A stretch of 64,000 nt of DNA from Kofleriaceae bacterium (GCA_024762925.1 JANTGM010000011.1:1-64000), one strand, 5' to 3'. Positions 42,353-52,289 are shown, numbered from the stretch's first letter. Numbers and translations are program-made. The notes: generated from the sequence alone by a model not told the origin.

Positions 42353-43153
42353 GCTAAGGCTCCAGGCAAGTCCAGTCGACGCAAGCCCTGCGGGGAGTAA
42401 CAGCCACCAGGCGAGCTGATTCTCGTGGGCTTGCCGCATGAGCTCTCCCCACGATGGCGTGTCAGCGGCAAGGCCGAGTCCTAGAAAGCTCAGCGCGACT
42501 TCCGACAGAACCGCTGTACTCGCGGTTAGCGCGGCTGCTGTCTTCACCTGAGAAAAACTCGCAGGGAGCGCATGCCGCAAGAGCACGCGGAGCTTACCAA
42601 GACCGAGCGCGGAGGCGGCCTCGCAATAGGGCATTGAAAGCGCCGAATGGAGCCGTTCGCGCACCAGGCGAGCCGTGCCTGCAGCTCTGGGTACGCTGAT
42701 CAAGACGATCAGGGCGAACATCCCACCGCCCCCCGTCAGCCCCTGGACAAGTAGCACGAGCAGGAGAACGGGAACCGCTGCCACTACATCACACACAGTG
42801 AGCACGAGCCAATCAAACCAGGGCCGCCAACTCGCCAAGAGTGCCAACAGAGTTGCCAAGACACTCGCGAGCGCCGCACTACAAGCCGCAATCAACAGAG
42901 TCGGGCGACTGCCATGCACCAGCCGAGACGCAACGTCGCGGCCGCGGTCATCAGTGCCAAGGAGATGTGCCCCCGAAGGCGGGCGCAGAACGGCGATTTT
43001 TCCGTCTGTGCGCACAGCCTCAGGGTCTGCGCGAATTGGTGCCCACACCGTCCAGCTTTCGGTTTCTAAGAGAGGTTCTGAGTTGGCTAGAACGTCAGCG
43101 AAGACCGCTAGCAAGAGCACCAACACCAAGACCGTTCGGGAAATCCACTTCAA
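42308..43153 (-). CDS. Peptide ABC permease, DppC/OppC type
   Basis: A 281-residue permease with an N-terminal membrane segment, HLLGTDDRGRDVASRLVHGSR (typical of DppC) and an EAA-like loop YCEAASALGLGKLRVLLRHALP. The start is TTG at 43153, overlapping the DppB stop (TTGA), with GAGG about 8 bases upstream. Its 3' end runs 45 bases into the end of the convergent protease gene, so antisense effects on either mRNA are possible. Confidence 0.88.
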   Translation of the reverse strand: MKWISRTVLVLVLLLAVFADVLANSEPLLETESWTVWAPIRADPEAVRTDGKIAVLRPPSGAHLLGTDDRGRDVASRLVHGSRPTLLIAACSAALASVLATLLALLASWRPWFDWLVLTVCDVVAAVPVLLLVLLVQGLTGGGGMFALIVLISVPRAAGTARLVRERLHSALSMPYCEAASALGLGKLRVLLRHALPASFSQVKTAAALTASTAVLSEVALSFLGLGLAADTPSWGELMRQAHENQLAWWLLLPAGLASTGLAWSLSSQFRGNRSARVDNA

Positions 43154-44127
43154 CGTTGGGCCTCACGCCTCGGATCGACGAACTTCGAAAGCAAATTCAT
43201 GCTCTGTGTCGCAACACTAATGAACGTGGCGCTCAGTGTCGCGAATGCCACGAGAATCGGGATATCACCTTCGTTGGCAGCGCTTGCGACCATGGTCCCG
43301 AGTCCATCGATTGCAAACACTCGCTCCACCACCACGGCTGCGGCGAGCAGATACGCCAGCATGAGTGGCACAAGTGCAAAGATGGTGGGCAGAGCGGCTT
43401 TCAATAGGTGCTGATTCCAAAGCCTTGACTCATCGACTCCCCGAGCCCGCGCCGCAAGCACCCACTGCGAGTCACTTACATCGAGAATCTCCTGACGAAC
43501 ATGGCGCCAAAACACGGCAATTGGCACCGCAGCCAAGACAACAATGGGAAGCAGTCCGTCTGCGAAGGAATCCAGCCCGCCCTTGGGAGCGATCGAAAGT
43601 GGGTGACCATAGGCAAAGACATCCAAGGCGAGCATTGCCACCCAAGGAATTGGGATGCTCAGAGCGAGTGCTGTAGCGATCGCGAACGCCTGACTTGGCC
43701 TGGACTCTGGGTGGCGTGCACTTCGGGGCGCTGCCATGCCAGCTACGACAACTGACAGCAGCAGCGCGCCCAGACAGAGAACGAGAGTCGTGACGCCCTT
43801 GCGAGAAGCGATGCGTTCGGCAACGTCCTGGCCATTGCGCCAAGAACGACCGAAGTCGAAGTGCACGGCCTTTATGGCGCGACGGGGCACCCGTCCTAGG
43901 GCTGAGCCCTCCAAATTAAATTCCCTTGCGACCTCAGCCACAAGTTCGGTCCGAAACTCCGGTGGAGTCTGCACGTCGCCAGCGACAACAGCACCACTGG
44001 CAATGGCGGCCCGCTCGGCGGTGGGACCGGGCGCGCACTCAACCAAGGTCCAGCAAATCAGGCAAACAGCGACGCCAGCTGTGAGCGCACGCAGCACGAA
44101 GCTTAGACCGATCCACGCGACCTTCAC
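43150..44127 (-). CDS. Peptide ABC permease, DppB/OppB type
   Basis: About 325 residues. It has an N-terminal helix, a periplasmic segment (AREFNLEGSALGRVPRRAIKAVHFDFGRSW, typical of DppB) and membrane helices with the EAA-like loop YVLAARARGVDESRLWNQHLLKAALP in modified form (SQWVLAARARGVDESR). GTG start at 44127 has AAGG 7 bases upstream; a longer reading would enter the upstream gene. It follows the second binding-protein gene by 13 bases. Confidence 0.88.
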   Translation of the reverse strand: MKVAWIGLSFVLRALTAGVAVCLICWTLVECAPGPTAERAAIASGAVVAGDVQTPPEFRTELVAEVAREFNLEGSALGRVPRRAIKAVHFDFGRSWRNGQDVAERIASRKGVTTLVLCLGALLLSVVVAGMAAPRSARHPESRPSQAFAIATALALSIPIPWVAMLALDVFAYGHPLSIAPKGGLDSFADGLLPIVVLAAVPIAVFWRHVRQEILDVSDSQWVLAARARGVDESRLWNQHLLKAALPTIFALVPLMLAYLLAAAVVVERVFAIDGLGTMVASAANEGDIPILVAFATLSATFISVATQSMNLLSKFVDPRREAQR

Positions 44128-44140
44128 GACTCGGCCTTCT

Positions 44141-45748
44141 TCACGGATGCACCGTCCCGCCCGTATGTCGCCCGTAGAAGCGAGCGCCCGCCCCAGCAGC
44201 GGTGTCGCCAACCCCCGCGACGCTCTTGCGAACTATTCCTAGTCGCACGTCTGTCGTCAGAAACGCGCATGGGGCCAAACGGATGAGCTGGTGCTGAAGT
44301 GCTCGAGACGCCTCTATCCATGCACGCTTGGTCTTGGTGTGCCGGAGCTCTTCAAGCAGTGCATCCACCGCAGGCTCGGCCAGTCGCGATATATTGCCGC
44401 GCCCCACCTCAGTGCTGTGAAAGAGACTGTATAGGTCCGTGTCGGCACTTGTCGTAAATGAAAGCAGTGCGATCTCATAGTCACCAGCTCGCACGCGACC
44501 GAGGAGCTCTCCGAACTCGACATGCTCCACTTCAACGGTCACTGCGTCTCGAACGTCTGCCACCCAAATGTCCGCGAGTCGCTCCATCGTGCGCGAGCCT
44601 CGGGGTACAAGTAGTCGGAGCGTGGGCTTTGAATCCCCAAATGCGATTCGCAGATCTGCCAATGCGGATTCTAAGACAAACTCTGAATTCTGAATCCCGG
44701 GAATCTCGCGCTCTCCATGCCGCAAGAATGGACCGACAGCCACTTCCGCATGGCCCCGAAACAGCTCCTGCAAGATCGATTGTCGATCGAAGCTCCGACT
44801 TAGGGCGCCACGCGCAGCACGATGCAGGGATGGGTTCTCCGTGTTGAAAACTGCAGCGGTGTAGGCTGGCATGCTCCGCTCAATGAGTTCGAGCCCCGCG
44901 TCGCTCTTCACCGCGGCGATGGCTTCGTCGACAGGCACCCCAAGCACGATATCGAGCTGGCCAGAGCGCAACTCCGCAATGGCTCGAGTGCGGTCGGGGA
45001 TGACGCGATAGTGAATCCGGCTGGCTCTGGCCGGAGCCCCCCAGTACGCCTCGTTCTTGCCAAGCAAGATCGCCCCCGCAGACCTGCGAAGCAAGCGCAG
45101 AGGCCCTGTCCCATTGGGATCGCGGCTCGCAGGTTCACGATTGAGCGTTGCAGTCTTTGCCCCCCGAAACGACTCTGCAGAAATGATCGGCACTGAGGCA
45201 AATGCATCGGCCCGTTCTGGCCTCGCCTCCGAAAACGTAAACACCAGCGTGCGCTCGCCTTTCACAATGACGGACTGAAGATCATCAAACTCTCCACGCA
45301 ACGGGCCAACAACGGTCTTGACCAGGGAAAAACTCGCCTTCACATCTTCGGGGCCAAGTGTAGTGCCATCGTGAAACGTCACTCCATCGCGCAGCGTAAA
45401 TGTCCAAGTGCGAAGATCTTCACTGGTTGAGACCTCGGTTGCCAGGTGTGGAATTGGCTTTGCGCCTGGTCGTGATCGCTGCAAGAGCGACTCGTAGATA
45501 TCTCCCAATGCAACTTGCACTGCGATGCGATCCCCCGCGAGCAGCGGGTTTAGATGCCTAGGTTCGCTAGGAAGTCGCACAACAATCGTCGCCGTTTCAT
45601 CCCACGGTCCGCTGGGTTCGCTGCTGCGCACCGGTACATTCGCAGCAACCGCTTTGGCGGGTGCTGGCTGCTGCTCGGGCTCAGTCGTCTTGCTCTTGCG
45701 CTCGATGCACGAAGCGAGCAACAGGACACAGAGGGCCCAGCGCAACAC
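44141..45748 (-). CDS. Peptide-binding lipoprotein (SBP family 5), second of a tandem pair
   Basis: A 535-residue lipoprotein (lipobox LLASC, Cys14) of the DppA/OppA family: LPSEPRHLNPLLAGD, DLRTWTFTLRDGVTFHDGTTLGPEDVKASF and GTGPLRL. GTG start at 45748 with GGAGG about ten bases upstream. The G of the start codon is also the last base of the preceding stop (TAGTG). Its sequence differs widely from its neighbour, so the two may bind different ligands. Confidence 0.9.
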   Translation of the reverse strand: MLRWALCVLLLASCIERKSKTTEPEQQPAPAKAVAANVPVRSSEPSGPWDETATIVVRLPSEPRHLNPLLAGDRIAVQVALGDIYESLLQRSRPGAKPIPHLATEVSTSEDLRTWTFTLRDGVTFHDGTTLGPEDVKASFSLVKTVVGPLRGEFDDLQSVIVKGERTLVFTFSEARPERADAFASVPIISAESFRGAKTATLNREPASRDPNGTGPLRLLRRSAGAILLGKNEAYWGAPARASRIHYRVIPDRTRAIAELRSGQLDIVLGVPVDEAIAAVKSDAGLELIERSMPAYTAAVFNTENPSLHRAARGALSRSFDRQSILQELFRGHAEVAVGPFLRHGEREIPGIQNSEFVLESALADLRIAFGDSKPTLRLLVPRGSRTMERLADIWVADVRDAVTVEVEHVEFGELLGRVRAGDYEIALLSFTTSADTDLYSLFHSTEVGRGNISRLAEPAVDALLEELRHTKTKRAWIEASRALQHQLIRLAPCAFLTTDVRLGIVRKSVAGVGDTAAGAGARFYGRHTGGTVHP

Positions 45749-47463
45749 TACCGCGGCTCCTCCGAGAGACCGAGCTCGCGTATGGCAAACCAGCCACCCC
45801 ATAGGGAAAATCCCGTGACGCGCTTGTGAACCAACCCACGTGGATCCTGCGCAGGTAGCGCAACAAGCGGCACGCTTCGGCCAAGCAACTGGCCCAGTGT
45901 TGCAAGAAGGGGTTTGCGATCTGCCGGTTTCCACGCCCTCTGGATGCTCGCCAGCAAATCGTCGACGACGGGGCTTTGGTAGCGACCATAGTTGTCCTTT
46001 CCGCTGCTCCCAAGAACTGGCGTTAGGTCGCGGTCAAGCTCCCCACTCCAGGTCACGAACGCCAAGTCAAACTCACCATCCCGAAGACGATTGCGCAGCA
46101 CAGCCGCATTTCCCACTCGCAGATCGATGACAAACCCTGCCTTTCGCAGAGCAGCCAGCACGAGGTCTCGAGCGCCATGCGCCCCCTCGGTCGCAAGAAC
46201 GGTAATCATCAAACGCTCACCATCACGACTGCGAACACCATCGCCATCGTCATCGCGCCAACCAGCGAGGTCGAGCAACTTCGCGGCCTCCTCGGGATTG
46301 AACTCCTGCACCTTTGGGCCCGCCGCATTTCCCGGACCACCTGGCCAGATGAGTCCTGGTACGCGCCGCGCCAAACCACCTGCCAGCTCGATAATGGTGG
46401 CGTTGTCGACCAACCGTGCAATGGCCCGGCGAGTATTGCCATCATCGAACGGAGGCTCTTTGGTATCCAATACAATGTAAGAGATCACCGGTGGCTTCAA
46501 CCTGAATACAGAGAAACTCTGAGACACCCCAGGAATATCGAGCTGCTCTGGATAGTGCTCGCGGATGAGTTCAGGAATGATATCCATCTGCCCTTCCTTG
46601 GCCTCGCGCAATGCAATCGCTGCGTCCTGATGCCGAACGAAGACCACCTTCTCGATCGCAGGCGCGGCTCCCCAGTAGTTTGGGTCTCGCTGCAGCACAA
46701 GATTGGCCCCATCCTGTGACAGCTTGTATGGTCCTGAGCCAATCCAATCCCCGTCGCGCTGGTCCAAAGCTCGACGATAGATGTGCTCAGGCATGATGGG
46801 CACACTTGCGAGCTCCCGCAGCACAAAGGCGTTGGCCCTTTCCAAGCGAAGACGTACCTGGGATCGATTGACAATCTCAACAGCAGCCAGGTCGGCAAGT
46901 GCAGCACGGTGGTAGTCGGCGCCCCCTCGCTTTGTCATCGCCGCCTCTAGAGAGAACTGCACATCCAGAGCGGTAACAGCTTTGCCATCCTGCCAGCGTG
47001 CAAGGTCATGCAAGGTGATGCGAATCTCTCGTCCACTGGGCGAGATGTCCCAGCGCTGCGCCAACCCAGACTGATATCGCCCCTCACCGGCCCCTTCAAG
47101 TGGACGGTACCGAAGCAGCGTCTCGAATACGTTATCGAGCATGATTCGCTTGGCCCACTGGGAGGGGGAGCGCATTGGATTGAGCGATCCGGGCGCAGCA
47201 TCAAGGTGGATGCGCAGGCTTCGAGCGCGCTCTCTCCTCTGCTCCAGTCGAATAGCGTGCTCCTCAGCGACCGAACTTCGGGCTCCTTCAGACCCGTCTG
47301 ATCTGCTCCGAACACGTTGGGGTTCTTCGATTGGCTCTCGCCACGGACGGTCTCGCGGGCTCGCCCCCTGGCAGGCGCCGAGGATGAGCGCCCAGAGCCC
47401 AAGCATTGCACTGAGATTCCAGGTACTTCCGTTGCCTAAGACTTGTTGCCGGTGTGTGAGCAT
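45748..47463 (-). CDS. Peptide-binding lipoprotein (SBP family 5), first of a tandem pair
   Basis: A 571-residue DppA/OppA-type lipoprotein (lipobox LILGAC). Family features are GREIRITLHDLARWQDGKAVTALDVQFSLEA, IGSGPYKLSQDGANLVLQRDPNYWG and ARLVDNATIIELAG. The start is uncertain. ATG at 47463 gives a charged n-region, while ATG at 47406 would leave a very short uncharged signal peptide. From 47463 only 14 bases separate it from the divergent lipoprotein gene. First gene of a four-gene unit lacking ATPases. Confidence 0.85.
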   Translation of the reverse strand: MLTHRQQVLGNGSTWNLSAMLGLWALILGACQGASPRDRPWREPIEEPQRVRSRSDGSEGARSSVAEEHAIRLEQRRERARSLRIHLDAAPGSLNPMRSPSQWAKRIMLDNVFETLLRYRPLEGAGEGRYQSGLAQRWDISPSGREIRITLHDLARWQDGKAVTALDVQFSLEAAMTKRGGADYHRAALADLAAVEIVNRSQVRLRLERANAFVLRELASVPIMPEHIYRRALDQRDGDWIGSGPYKLSQDGANLVLQRDPNYWGAAPAIEKVVFVRHQDAAIALREAKEGQMDIIPELIREHYPEQLDIPGVSQSFSVFRLKPPVISYIVLDTKEPPFDDGNTRRAIARLVDNATIIELAGGLARRVPGLIWPGGPGNAAGPKVQEFNPEEAAKLLDLAGWRDDDGDGVRSRDGERLMITVLATEGAHGARDLVLAALRKAGFVIDLRVGNAAVLRNRLRDGEFDLAFVTWSGELDRDLTPVLGSSGKDNYGRYQSPVVDDLLASIQRAWKPADRKPLLATLGQLLGRSVPLVALPAQDPRGLVHKRVTGFSLWGGWFAIRELGLSEEPR

Positions 47464-47471
47464 GATATCAA
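47443..47471 (+). promoter_or_regulatory. Sigma70-type promoter placed for a leaderless mRNA
   Basis: TTGTTG (47443-47448), 17 bases and TATCAA (47466-47471) end 6 bases before the ATG at 47478. The promoter overlaps the beginning of the divergent binding-protein gene. Confidence 0.5.
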
Positions 47472-47477
47472 ACGGGC

Positions 47478-48155
47478 ATGGCAGCGACTCTCCGTCCCAC
47501 GCTTCTAGCTATCACGTCTAGCCTCCTTTTGTCTGGCCCCGTTTTGTTTGCTTTGAGTGTCTCTGCTCTAAGCGCATGCAGCAACGATGACCTCAGTGGT
47601 GCAAAAGCCGAAGTCATGGAAACCAGTATCAAGCTCGACTTGCCACCGGTTCCCGACTTTGTGGTTCCCAAGCCCAATCCAGATGGCAGCCATCCAATTG
47701 CCGAGCTGCGCCTCAACGGCAAGTCGTTCCTGGACACCGAGATCACCGCTACTGGCACGGTTCTCTGGATCTACGACTGCGCTACAGCAATTCGCAGCCC
47801 TGAGATGACCGATAAGGATCTCAAGAAAATTCTCGAAACTGAACCCGAGCGGTGCACCCGTCCTCACTTCATCATCGGTGAAAATGCATCGAGCAAGATG
47901 GAGCGTGGCATTCAAGTGGTCGAGTACCCGCGACCGATTCGCAAGGATGAGAAGTCCGCGCTCCCTGATGAAATGATCGCGGAAATGGAAGCCGCCTTTG
48001 CTGCTCTACCTGAGTTCAAGGTTGGTGACGAGGTCCGTGTCACTGGACAGTGGACGCTCAAGTCTCCCAAGGGATTCCACAATTCGGACGGGCTCTTGGT
48101 CTATGGCAGCATGGAAAACCTAACCACTCCAGTTCCAGCAGAAGACGCGAAATAA
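47478..48155 (+). CDS. Lipoprotein with OB-fold-like C-terminal region
   Basis: A 225-residue lipoprotein (lipobox ALSAC, Cys34). The mature part has a central segment with Cys residues (LWIYDCATAI, EPERCTRPHFIIG). The end, FKVGDEVRVTGQWTLKSPKGFHNSDGLLVYGSM, looks like an OB-fold or tRNA-anti-like strand pattern. No specific family is recognised. A good terminator follows at 48208. Confidence 0.72.
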   Translation: MAATLRPTLLAITSSLLLSGPVLFALSVSALSACSNDDLSGAKAEVMETSIKLDLPPVPDFVVPKPNPDGSHPIAELRLNGKSFLDTEITATGTVLWIYDCATAIRSPEMTDKDLKKILETEPERCTRPHFIIGENASSKMERGIQVVEYPRPIRKDEKSALPDEMIAEMEAAFAALPEFKVGDEVRVTGQWTLKSPKGFHNSDGLLVYGSMENLTTPVPAEDAK

Positions 48156-48207
48156 CAACACATTTCTGCGCACAACGCGCTAGGACGCAACGCGTCAAAA
48201 CAGAAGA

Positions 48208-48232
48208 GGCTGGGCGTATGCCCGGCCTTTTT
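48208..48232 (+). terminator. Rho-independent terminator
   Basis: GGCTGGGC (48208-48215) and GCCCGGCC (48220-48227) pair around a GTAT loop with one G-T pair, followed by TTTTT. Confidence 0.9.
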
Positions 48233-48300
48233 GTGTCTTGAGCCTCAGCGCCTGAAAGAAAGTTTGCGACAAATGGCGGTCTGAAGGGTCAAGAAAGCAA

Positions 48301-48858
48301 ATGACCAAGACTGCAACCCACCTCGCCCTCCTAACCGCTTTCACAACCCTCGCCCTCAGTGCCTGCAGCAAAGATGACAAGGCCGAAGGGGCCGATACTG
48401 GATCAAGTACTGCAAAGATCGTGAGTGCAGAGCCAGCGAAGCTCGCGGCAGTCTCTCTTGAGTCCATGGCTCTCACGCTTGATGTGCCAGCAGAGTCGCT
48501 TGTCAATGACAATACGGCCTCGGCTGGGTTCCCATCAGGAACAATCTACGCCGATCCCACCATCTTCGTTGTTGGAGCAAACGAGATGTTTTGGAAACGC
48601 GATCTCGCTTCGCAAAAGGCAGAGATCGAAAAGGACCCTGGCAACACGTTTAAGAAATTTACTAAGGAAGAAACTCTCGAGGGAGGATTTCACCTCGAGT
48701 ACGAGCTGGCCTCGATGCTTGACCCCAAAGAGACTCTCTACGGATTTCACATCCGCACGACGATCGCAGGCAAGGAAGTGGACTGTAGCTCGAACACCCA
48801 GAGCCCTGCCGAAATGGCTCGCGGCGTGAAGATGTGCAAGTCGCTCCGCGCCAAGTAG
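48301..48858 (+). CDS. Lipoprotein of unknown function
   Basis: A 185-residue lipoprotein (lipobox ALSAC, Cys22) whose signal peptide resembles that of the preceding lipoprotein (ALSACSKDD versus ALSACSNDD). The mature domain contains two late cysteines (VDCSSN, VKMCKSL) that could pair. There is no recognised family. AAGAAAG lies before the ATG. It is convergent with the Ser/Thr kinase gene. Confidence 0.72.
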   Translation: MTKTATHLALLTAFTTLALSACSKDDKAEGADTGSSTAKIVSAEPAKLAAVSLESMALTLDVPAESLVNDNTASAGFPSGTIYADPTIFVVGANEMFWKRDLASQKAEIEKDPGNTFKKFTKEETLEGGFHLEYELASMLDPKETLYGFHIRTTIAGKEVDCSSNTQSPAEMARGVKMCKSLRAK

Positions 48859-48882
48859 CTCGTGATCGAACGACAAGAAGCC

Positions 48883-50643
48883 CTACCGAGCAGCGCTGTG
48901 ATGCCCGGAAAACTCGTTGAGCTTAGGACAGAGGCTATCGGCCTCTGGCGTACCCGGTGTAGCGCCTACGCAGATATCCACCTGGCTTCGGCCCACCACC
49001 TTCGATCCGTCGCTTAGACGGATCTTCAGATGATACTTGCCGGTCTGCGGCACGCTGAGAATCGCGCGAAACTCACCTTGGTCGTCAACCGTGGCTGTAA
49101 CGCGCCCCATGGTGTCGTGGCGAACAAAGTGCACAAATTCGATCCGCGCACGAAGCCTCCCCTCTGTCACGGACCATGACACTCGGTCCTTCATGTTCTT
49201 TAGCTTGAAGTGAACATCGATAGGTTCCCTCGGAGCTAGCCTCTCAGAGGCACTAAGAACAACACTGAACTTTGAGTGACTGCGCTCAAACGTCCAAAGA
49301 GCTGCTTCCTGTGCGGGCACCAGACCGGAGGTCGCTCCCCCATCCACGATTGACGAGGCTTCGGCGGATGCTCCACCATCAATGGCATCCGGGGAAGTGC
49401 CTAGGACCGCTATGTTGTCGTTGGACCTCGAGTCTGCACCCTTACGGGTATCCGAGACGTCGTTCTGCGACTTCTCCTCCGCCTCCTCCTCACCCGGCAA
49501 GAGCGCCACGAGAATGATGGCGACCACCGAGGCGAGCACCAGCCCCACGAAGAGTGGCCGTTTGGAGCGCTTGAAGACAGGTGGGGCTTCGGTGGCTGGC
49601 GGCATCGCTCGCTGCGCAACAGGAGGTGGAGAGAGCTTGGGAATCAACCCTGAGCGGTAGTGCAGAGTGCGAGCCGAATCGAGCTCTTCGTCAGTGGGTT
49701 CGGCGCCTGCTGGGAGTGCACGTTTGCCATCTGCGAGGTCGAGAAGCTCGGTTCGCAGCTCTGCCATCGACGAGTAGCGCTCCGTCGGATCCTTCGCTAG
49801 ACACCGCATGATCACCTTGTCCAGGGCCGCAGGAATTTGCCGCTTGGGTGCAAACGCCGAGGGCAAGGTTGGCTCTGCATCCACGTGCATGAGCACCACT
49901 TCCATGACCGATGAAGACGTGAATGGTGGCTCACCAGTGAACAATTCGTAGATGACACAACCAAGCGAGTAGACATCACTACGTGCGTCCACAGCTTCCC
50001 CCCGAGCTTGCTCCGGTGACATGTATGCTGGGGTCCCAACAATCGTGCCGGTCCGAGTGAGTTTCTCAAGCTCGCGGCCCACAACCTTGGCAACACCAAA
50101 GTCCAAAATCTTTAGAAGAGGCGAGCCATCTTTGCCTTCAATCACCATCAGGTTCTCGGGCTTCACATCGCGATGCACCACACCTATGCTGTGAGCGCTG
50201 GCAAGACCGCTAGCGGTTTGTGCAGCGAGATCCAGCGCCTGCTCTCTTGGCATTGGTCCCTCGTTCAGAATTTCTCGTATAGTCGTGCCATCGAGCCATT
50301 CCATCACCATGTAGACGCCACCATCATCATCCAAGCCAAAGTCGGTGATGTCGACGATATTCGGGTCGCCCATGGCACTGGCTGCCCTACCCTCCCGCCG
50401 CAAACGCTCGGCAGTATCATCGTGTTCAGAAGCTTCCGCGCGAATGAGTTTCAGAGCTACGCGCCTTTGCGTAAATTCGTGCCTTGCCTCGAAAACCTCA
50501 CTCATGCCGCTGTGCGCAACAGCGCGCACAAGGATGTACCGGTCGAGCTTTGCTGGCCCCAGCCCTTGCCCATCGCGTGGACAAAAGGCAACCGTGGCGT
50601 CCCAGCGACTCCCACACAACTCACATGTTCTACGAAATCCCAA
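48883..50643 (-). CDS. Membrane Ser/Thr protein kinase with zinc-ribbon N-terminus
   Basis: A 586-residue protein. The N-terminal zinc ribbon is CELCGSRW ... CPRDG (Cys7, Cys10, Cys21). The kinase domain (about 35-300) has Lys65, HRDVKPEN (157-164), DFG (181-183), GTPAYMSPEQ and SDVYSLG, all intact. One membrane helix (about 365-387) leads to an extracytoplasmic beta-rich domain (about 455-580). It is a PknB-like eukaryotic-type kinase. The start is TTG at 50643; no good ribosome site is visible, so the exact N-terminus is uncertain. It may be co-transcribed with the DUF4340 gene upstream. Confidence 0.9.
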   Translation of the reverse strand: MGFRRTCELCGSRWDATVAFCPRDGQGLGPAKLDRYILVRAVAHSGMSEVFEARHEFTQRRVALKLIRAEASEHDDTAERLRREGRAASAMGDPNIVDITDFGLDDDGGVYMVMEWLDGTTIREILNEGPMPREQALDLAAQTASGLASAHSIGVVHRDVKPENLMVIEGKDGSPLLKILDFGVAKVVGRELEKLTRTGTIVGTPAYMSPEQARGEAVDARSDVYSLGCVIYELFTGEPPFTSSSVMEVVLMHVDAEPTLPSAFAPKRQIPAALDKVIMRCLAKDPTERYSSMAELRTELLDLADGKRALPAGAEPTDEELDSARTLHYRSGLIPKLSPPPVAQRAMPPATEAPPVFKRSKRPLFVGLVLASVVAIILVALLPGEEEAEEKSQNDVSDTRKGADSRSNDNIAVLGTSPDAIDGGASAEASSIVDGGATSGLVPAQEAALWTFERSHSKFSVVLSASERLAPREPIDVHFKLKNMKDRVSWSVTEGRLRARIEFVHFVRHDTMGRVTATVDDQGEFRAILSVPQTGKYHLKIRLSDGSKVVGRSQVDICVGATPGTPEADSLCPKLNEFSGHHSAAR

Positions 50644-50708
50644 CGCGCTCTCGTCTTGTTCTTCGCAGCCTACCTCGCCCGCTGCCAGGGCAAAAGGCTC
50701 CTCTCCGC

Positions 50709-52289
50709 CTAGGGACTATGGGAGCTCCACAACGTGCCACAATCTTCCGCTCGCAGCACAGCCTCGGGCCCCTCTCCAACGCTGACCGTGCAAGCGCTTG
50801 AGTCCCCCCAAAGGCGGATTTCGTGCAGGGTTTCCTTCTCGCCAATGGCAGCATCAAAATAGGCCCGAATTCTTCGGGTACGCCCGCCCCGTTTTGCGCC
50901 GTTACTCTGAACGAATCTCTCGGCCTCCAAAGTCGCCAGGGTTGTGGCCATTGCTGAAAGTCGGGCCGCCTGCGCATCACGAACCAGAAGCTCGTCCTTG
51001 TCGCGCCATGAACCTGCCTGGCCGCCTGGCCTCCATCGTCTTTTGACAGCACCGTCCACAACTTCCAGCCATCGCACGAAGACCGCGTCCTCTTCAATCA
51101 GAAGCGTGCTCTTGAACGCCGTAGCGAGATTCTGAAAGCTCTGGCGGGCCTTCGGATCTAGCACAAAGAGCTGCCCTGGGTGGGGCGAGGTCGCAACAAG
51201 CTCAACGTCTGCTTGGGTATCGTGAACACTTCGCAGCCCAACGGCAACGGTCCAGTCCTCGCCCGTGATTGTGCACAGATTCTTGTGCGGCTCAGTGGCG
51301 ACGAGGCGCTGCGGAGCCTCGTCAAGAATACGCCACCACCGCCGAAGTGCCGCTTGGTCGACATCCGCAATCCGAACCTCTTGCTCTGATGCGCCACAGT
51401 GAATTGAGAAATCGGTAGTGGGTTGCCGGCTCGCAAAAAGCTGCATGCGCGCCAGCGACACTGGAGCCTGCAAGAGTGCGAGTAGCGTCGCCAGTGGTTT
51501 GGGCGAGACACAGAGTTCTTCGGAGAGCATGACGATATTCTCGCCTTGCGCGATGGAAATCTGTGGCGGCGAGACGCAGCCCTGGGGTGCACTCTCGACA
51601 AGCTCAGAGAGGATTTGGAGTAGGCCTTTCACCTGAGCCGGGTCGGCAAGTACTTCGTGTTCGTCATCGTCCCCGCGTCCTCCTTTCCCACTGCCCCATC
51701 GCACAGCGTCGCCCTCCAGCTCAATCCAGCCCCTAGGCGAAGTTATTCGCAGCAACTGCGTTCGATCAACCTGCCATGGAACTAGCTGAGGATTGCGAAG
51801 AGACTTGATGCTCGCAACAAGCTCCACCAGAAGGTGCGCTTCGACCAGCTGCGCATCAGGACCGTGATCAATTGCAACCCACTGCTTACTTCCATCAGCG
51901 GTGACGGCGCCCAGTTCGAGCGTCCTCGTTTGAGATGGAAAGACGAGCGTCACAACGGCCTGCCCCCTATTCTCAAGGCGGTGTTCTTCTGAGCGAGGCA
52001 CGCTGCGAATCGTTCGCAACAAGCGCAGGGTCGCATGCATTCTCCGAAGCGCCCCAGAATCTACACCACCGGGAAGAGGGGCCAAGCAATCCCATGTCCC
52101 TGTGTTGTTTTTCGATGCTTGGTAGTGCGCACCACCAACATCTAAACTCACCGATTCAAGCGCGGTAATCTCATTGCCCAGAAGGTCTCCAGGGGGCCGT
52201 TTTGGGCCGGTCTGCCAAGGATCGAAGAGCGCAAGGAGAGTCGTTGCGACAGCGAGCACAGCAAGAATCGCAAGGTCCCTATGTTTCAC
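50709..52289 (-). CDS. DUF4340-domain protein
   Basis: A 526-residue protein with one N-terminal membrane helix (about 7-25) and a large extracytoplasmic part matching DUF4340 style (LESVSLDVGGAHYQASKN, LGAVTADGSKQWVAI, LLRITSPRGWIELEGD). GTG at 52289 overlaps the GldFG fusion gene by 11 bases. DUF4340 genes typically follow Gld-type ABC genes, as here, so it is probably an accessory of that transporter. Confidence 0.82.
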   Translation of the reverse strand: MKHRDLAILAVLAVATTLLALFDPWQTGPKRPPGDLLGNEITALESVSLDVGGAHYQASKNNTGTWDCLAPLPGGVDSGALRRMHATLRLLRTIRSVPRSEEHRLENRGQAVVTLVFPSQTRTLELGAVTADGSKQWVAIDHGPDAQLVEAHLLVELVASIKSLRNPQLVPWQVDRTQLLRITSPRGWIELEGDAVRWGSGKGGRGDDDEHEVLADPAQVKGLLQILSELVESAPQGCVSPPQISIAQGENIVMLSEELCVSPKPLATLLALLQAPVSLARMQLFASRQPTTDFSIHCGASEQEVRIADVDQAALRRWWRILDEAPQRLVATEPHKNLCTITGEDWTVAVGLRSVHDTQADVELVATSPHPGQLFVLDPKARQSFQNLATAFKSTLLIEEDAVFVRWLEVVDGAVKRRWRPGGQAGSWRDKDELLVRDAQAARLSAMATTLATLEAERFVQSNGAKRGGRTRRIRAYFDAAIGEKETLHEIRLWGDSSACTVSVGEGPEAVLRAEDCGTLWSSHSP

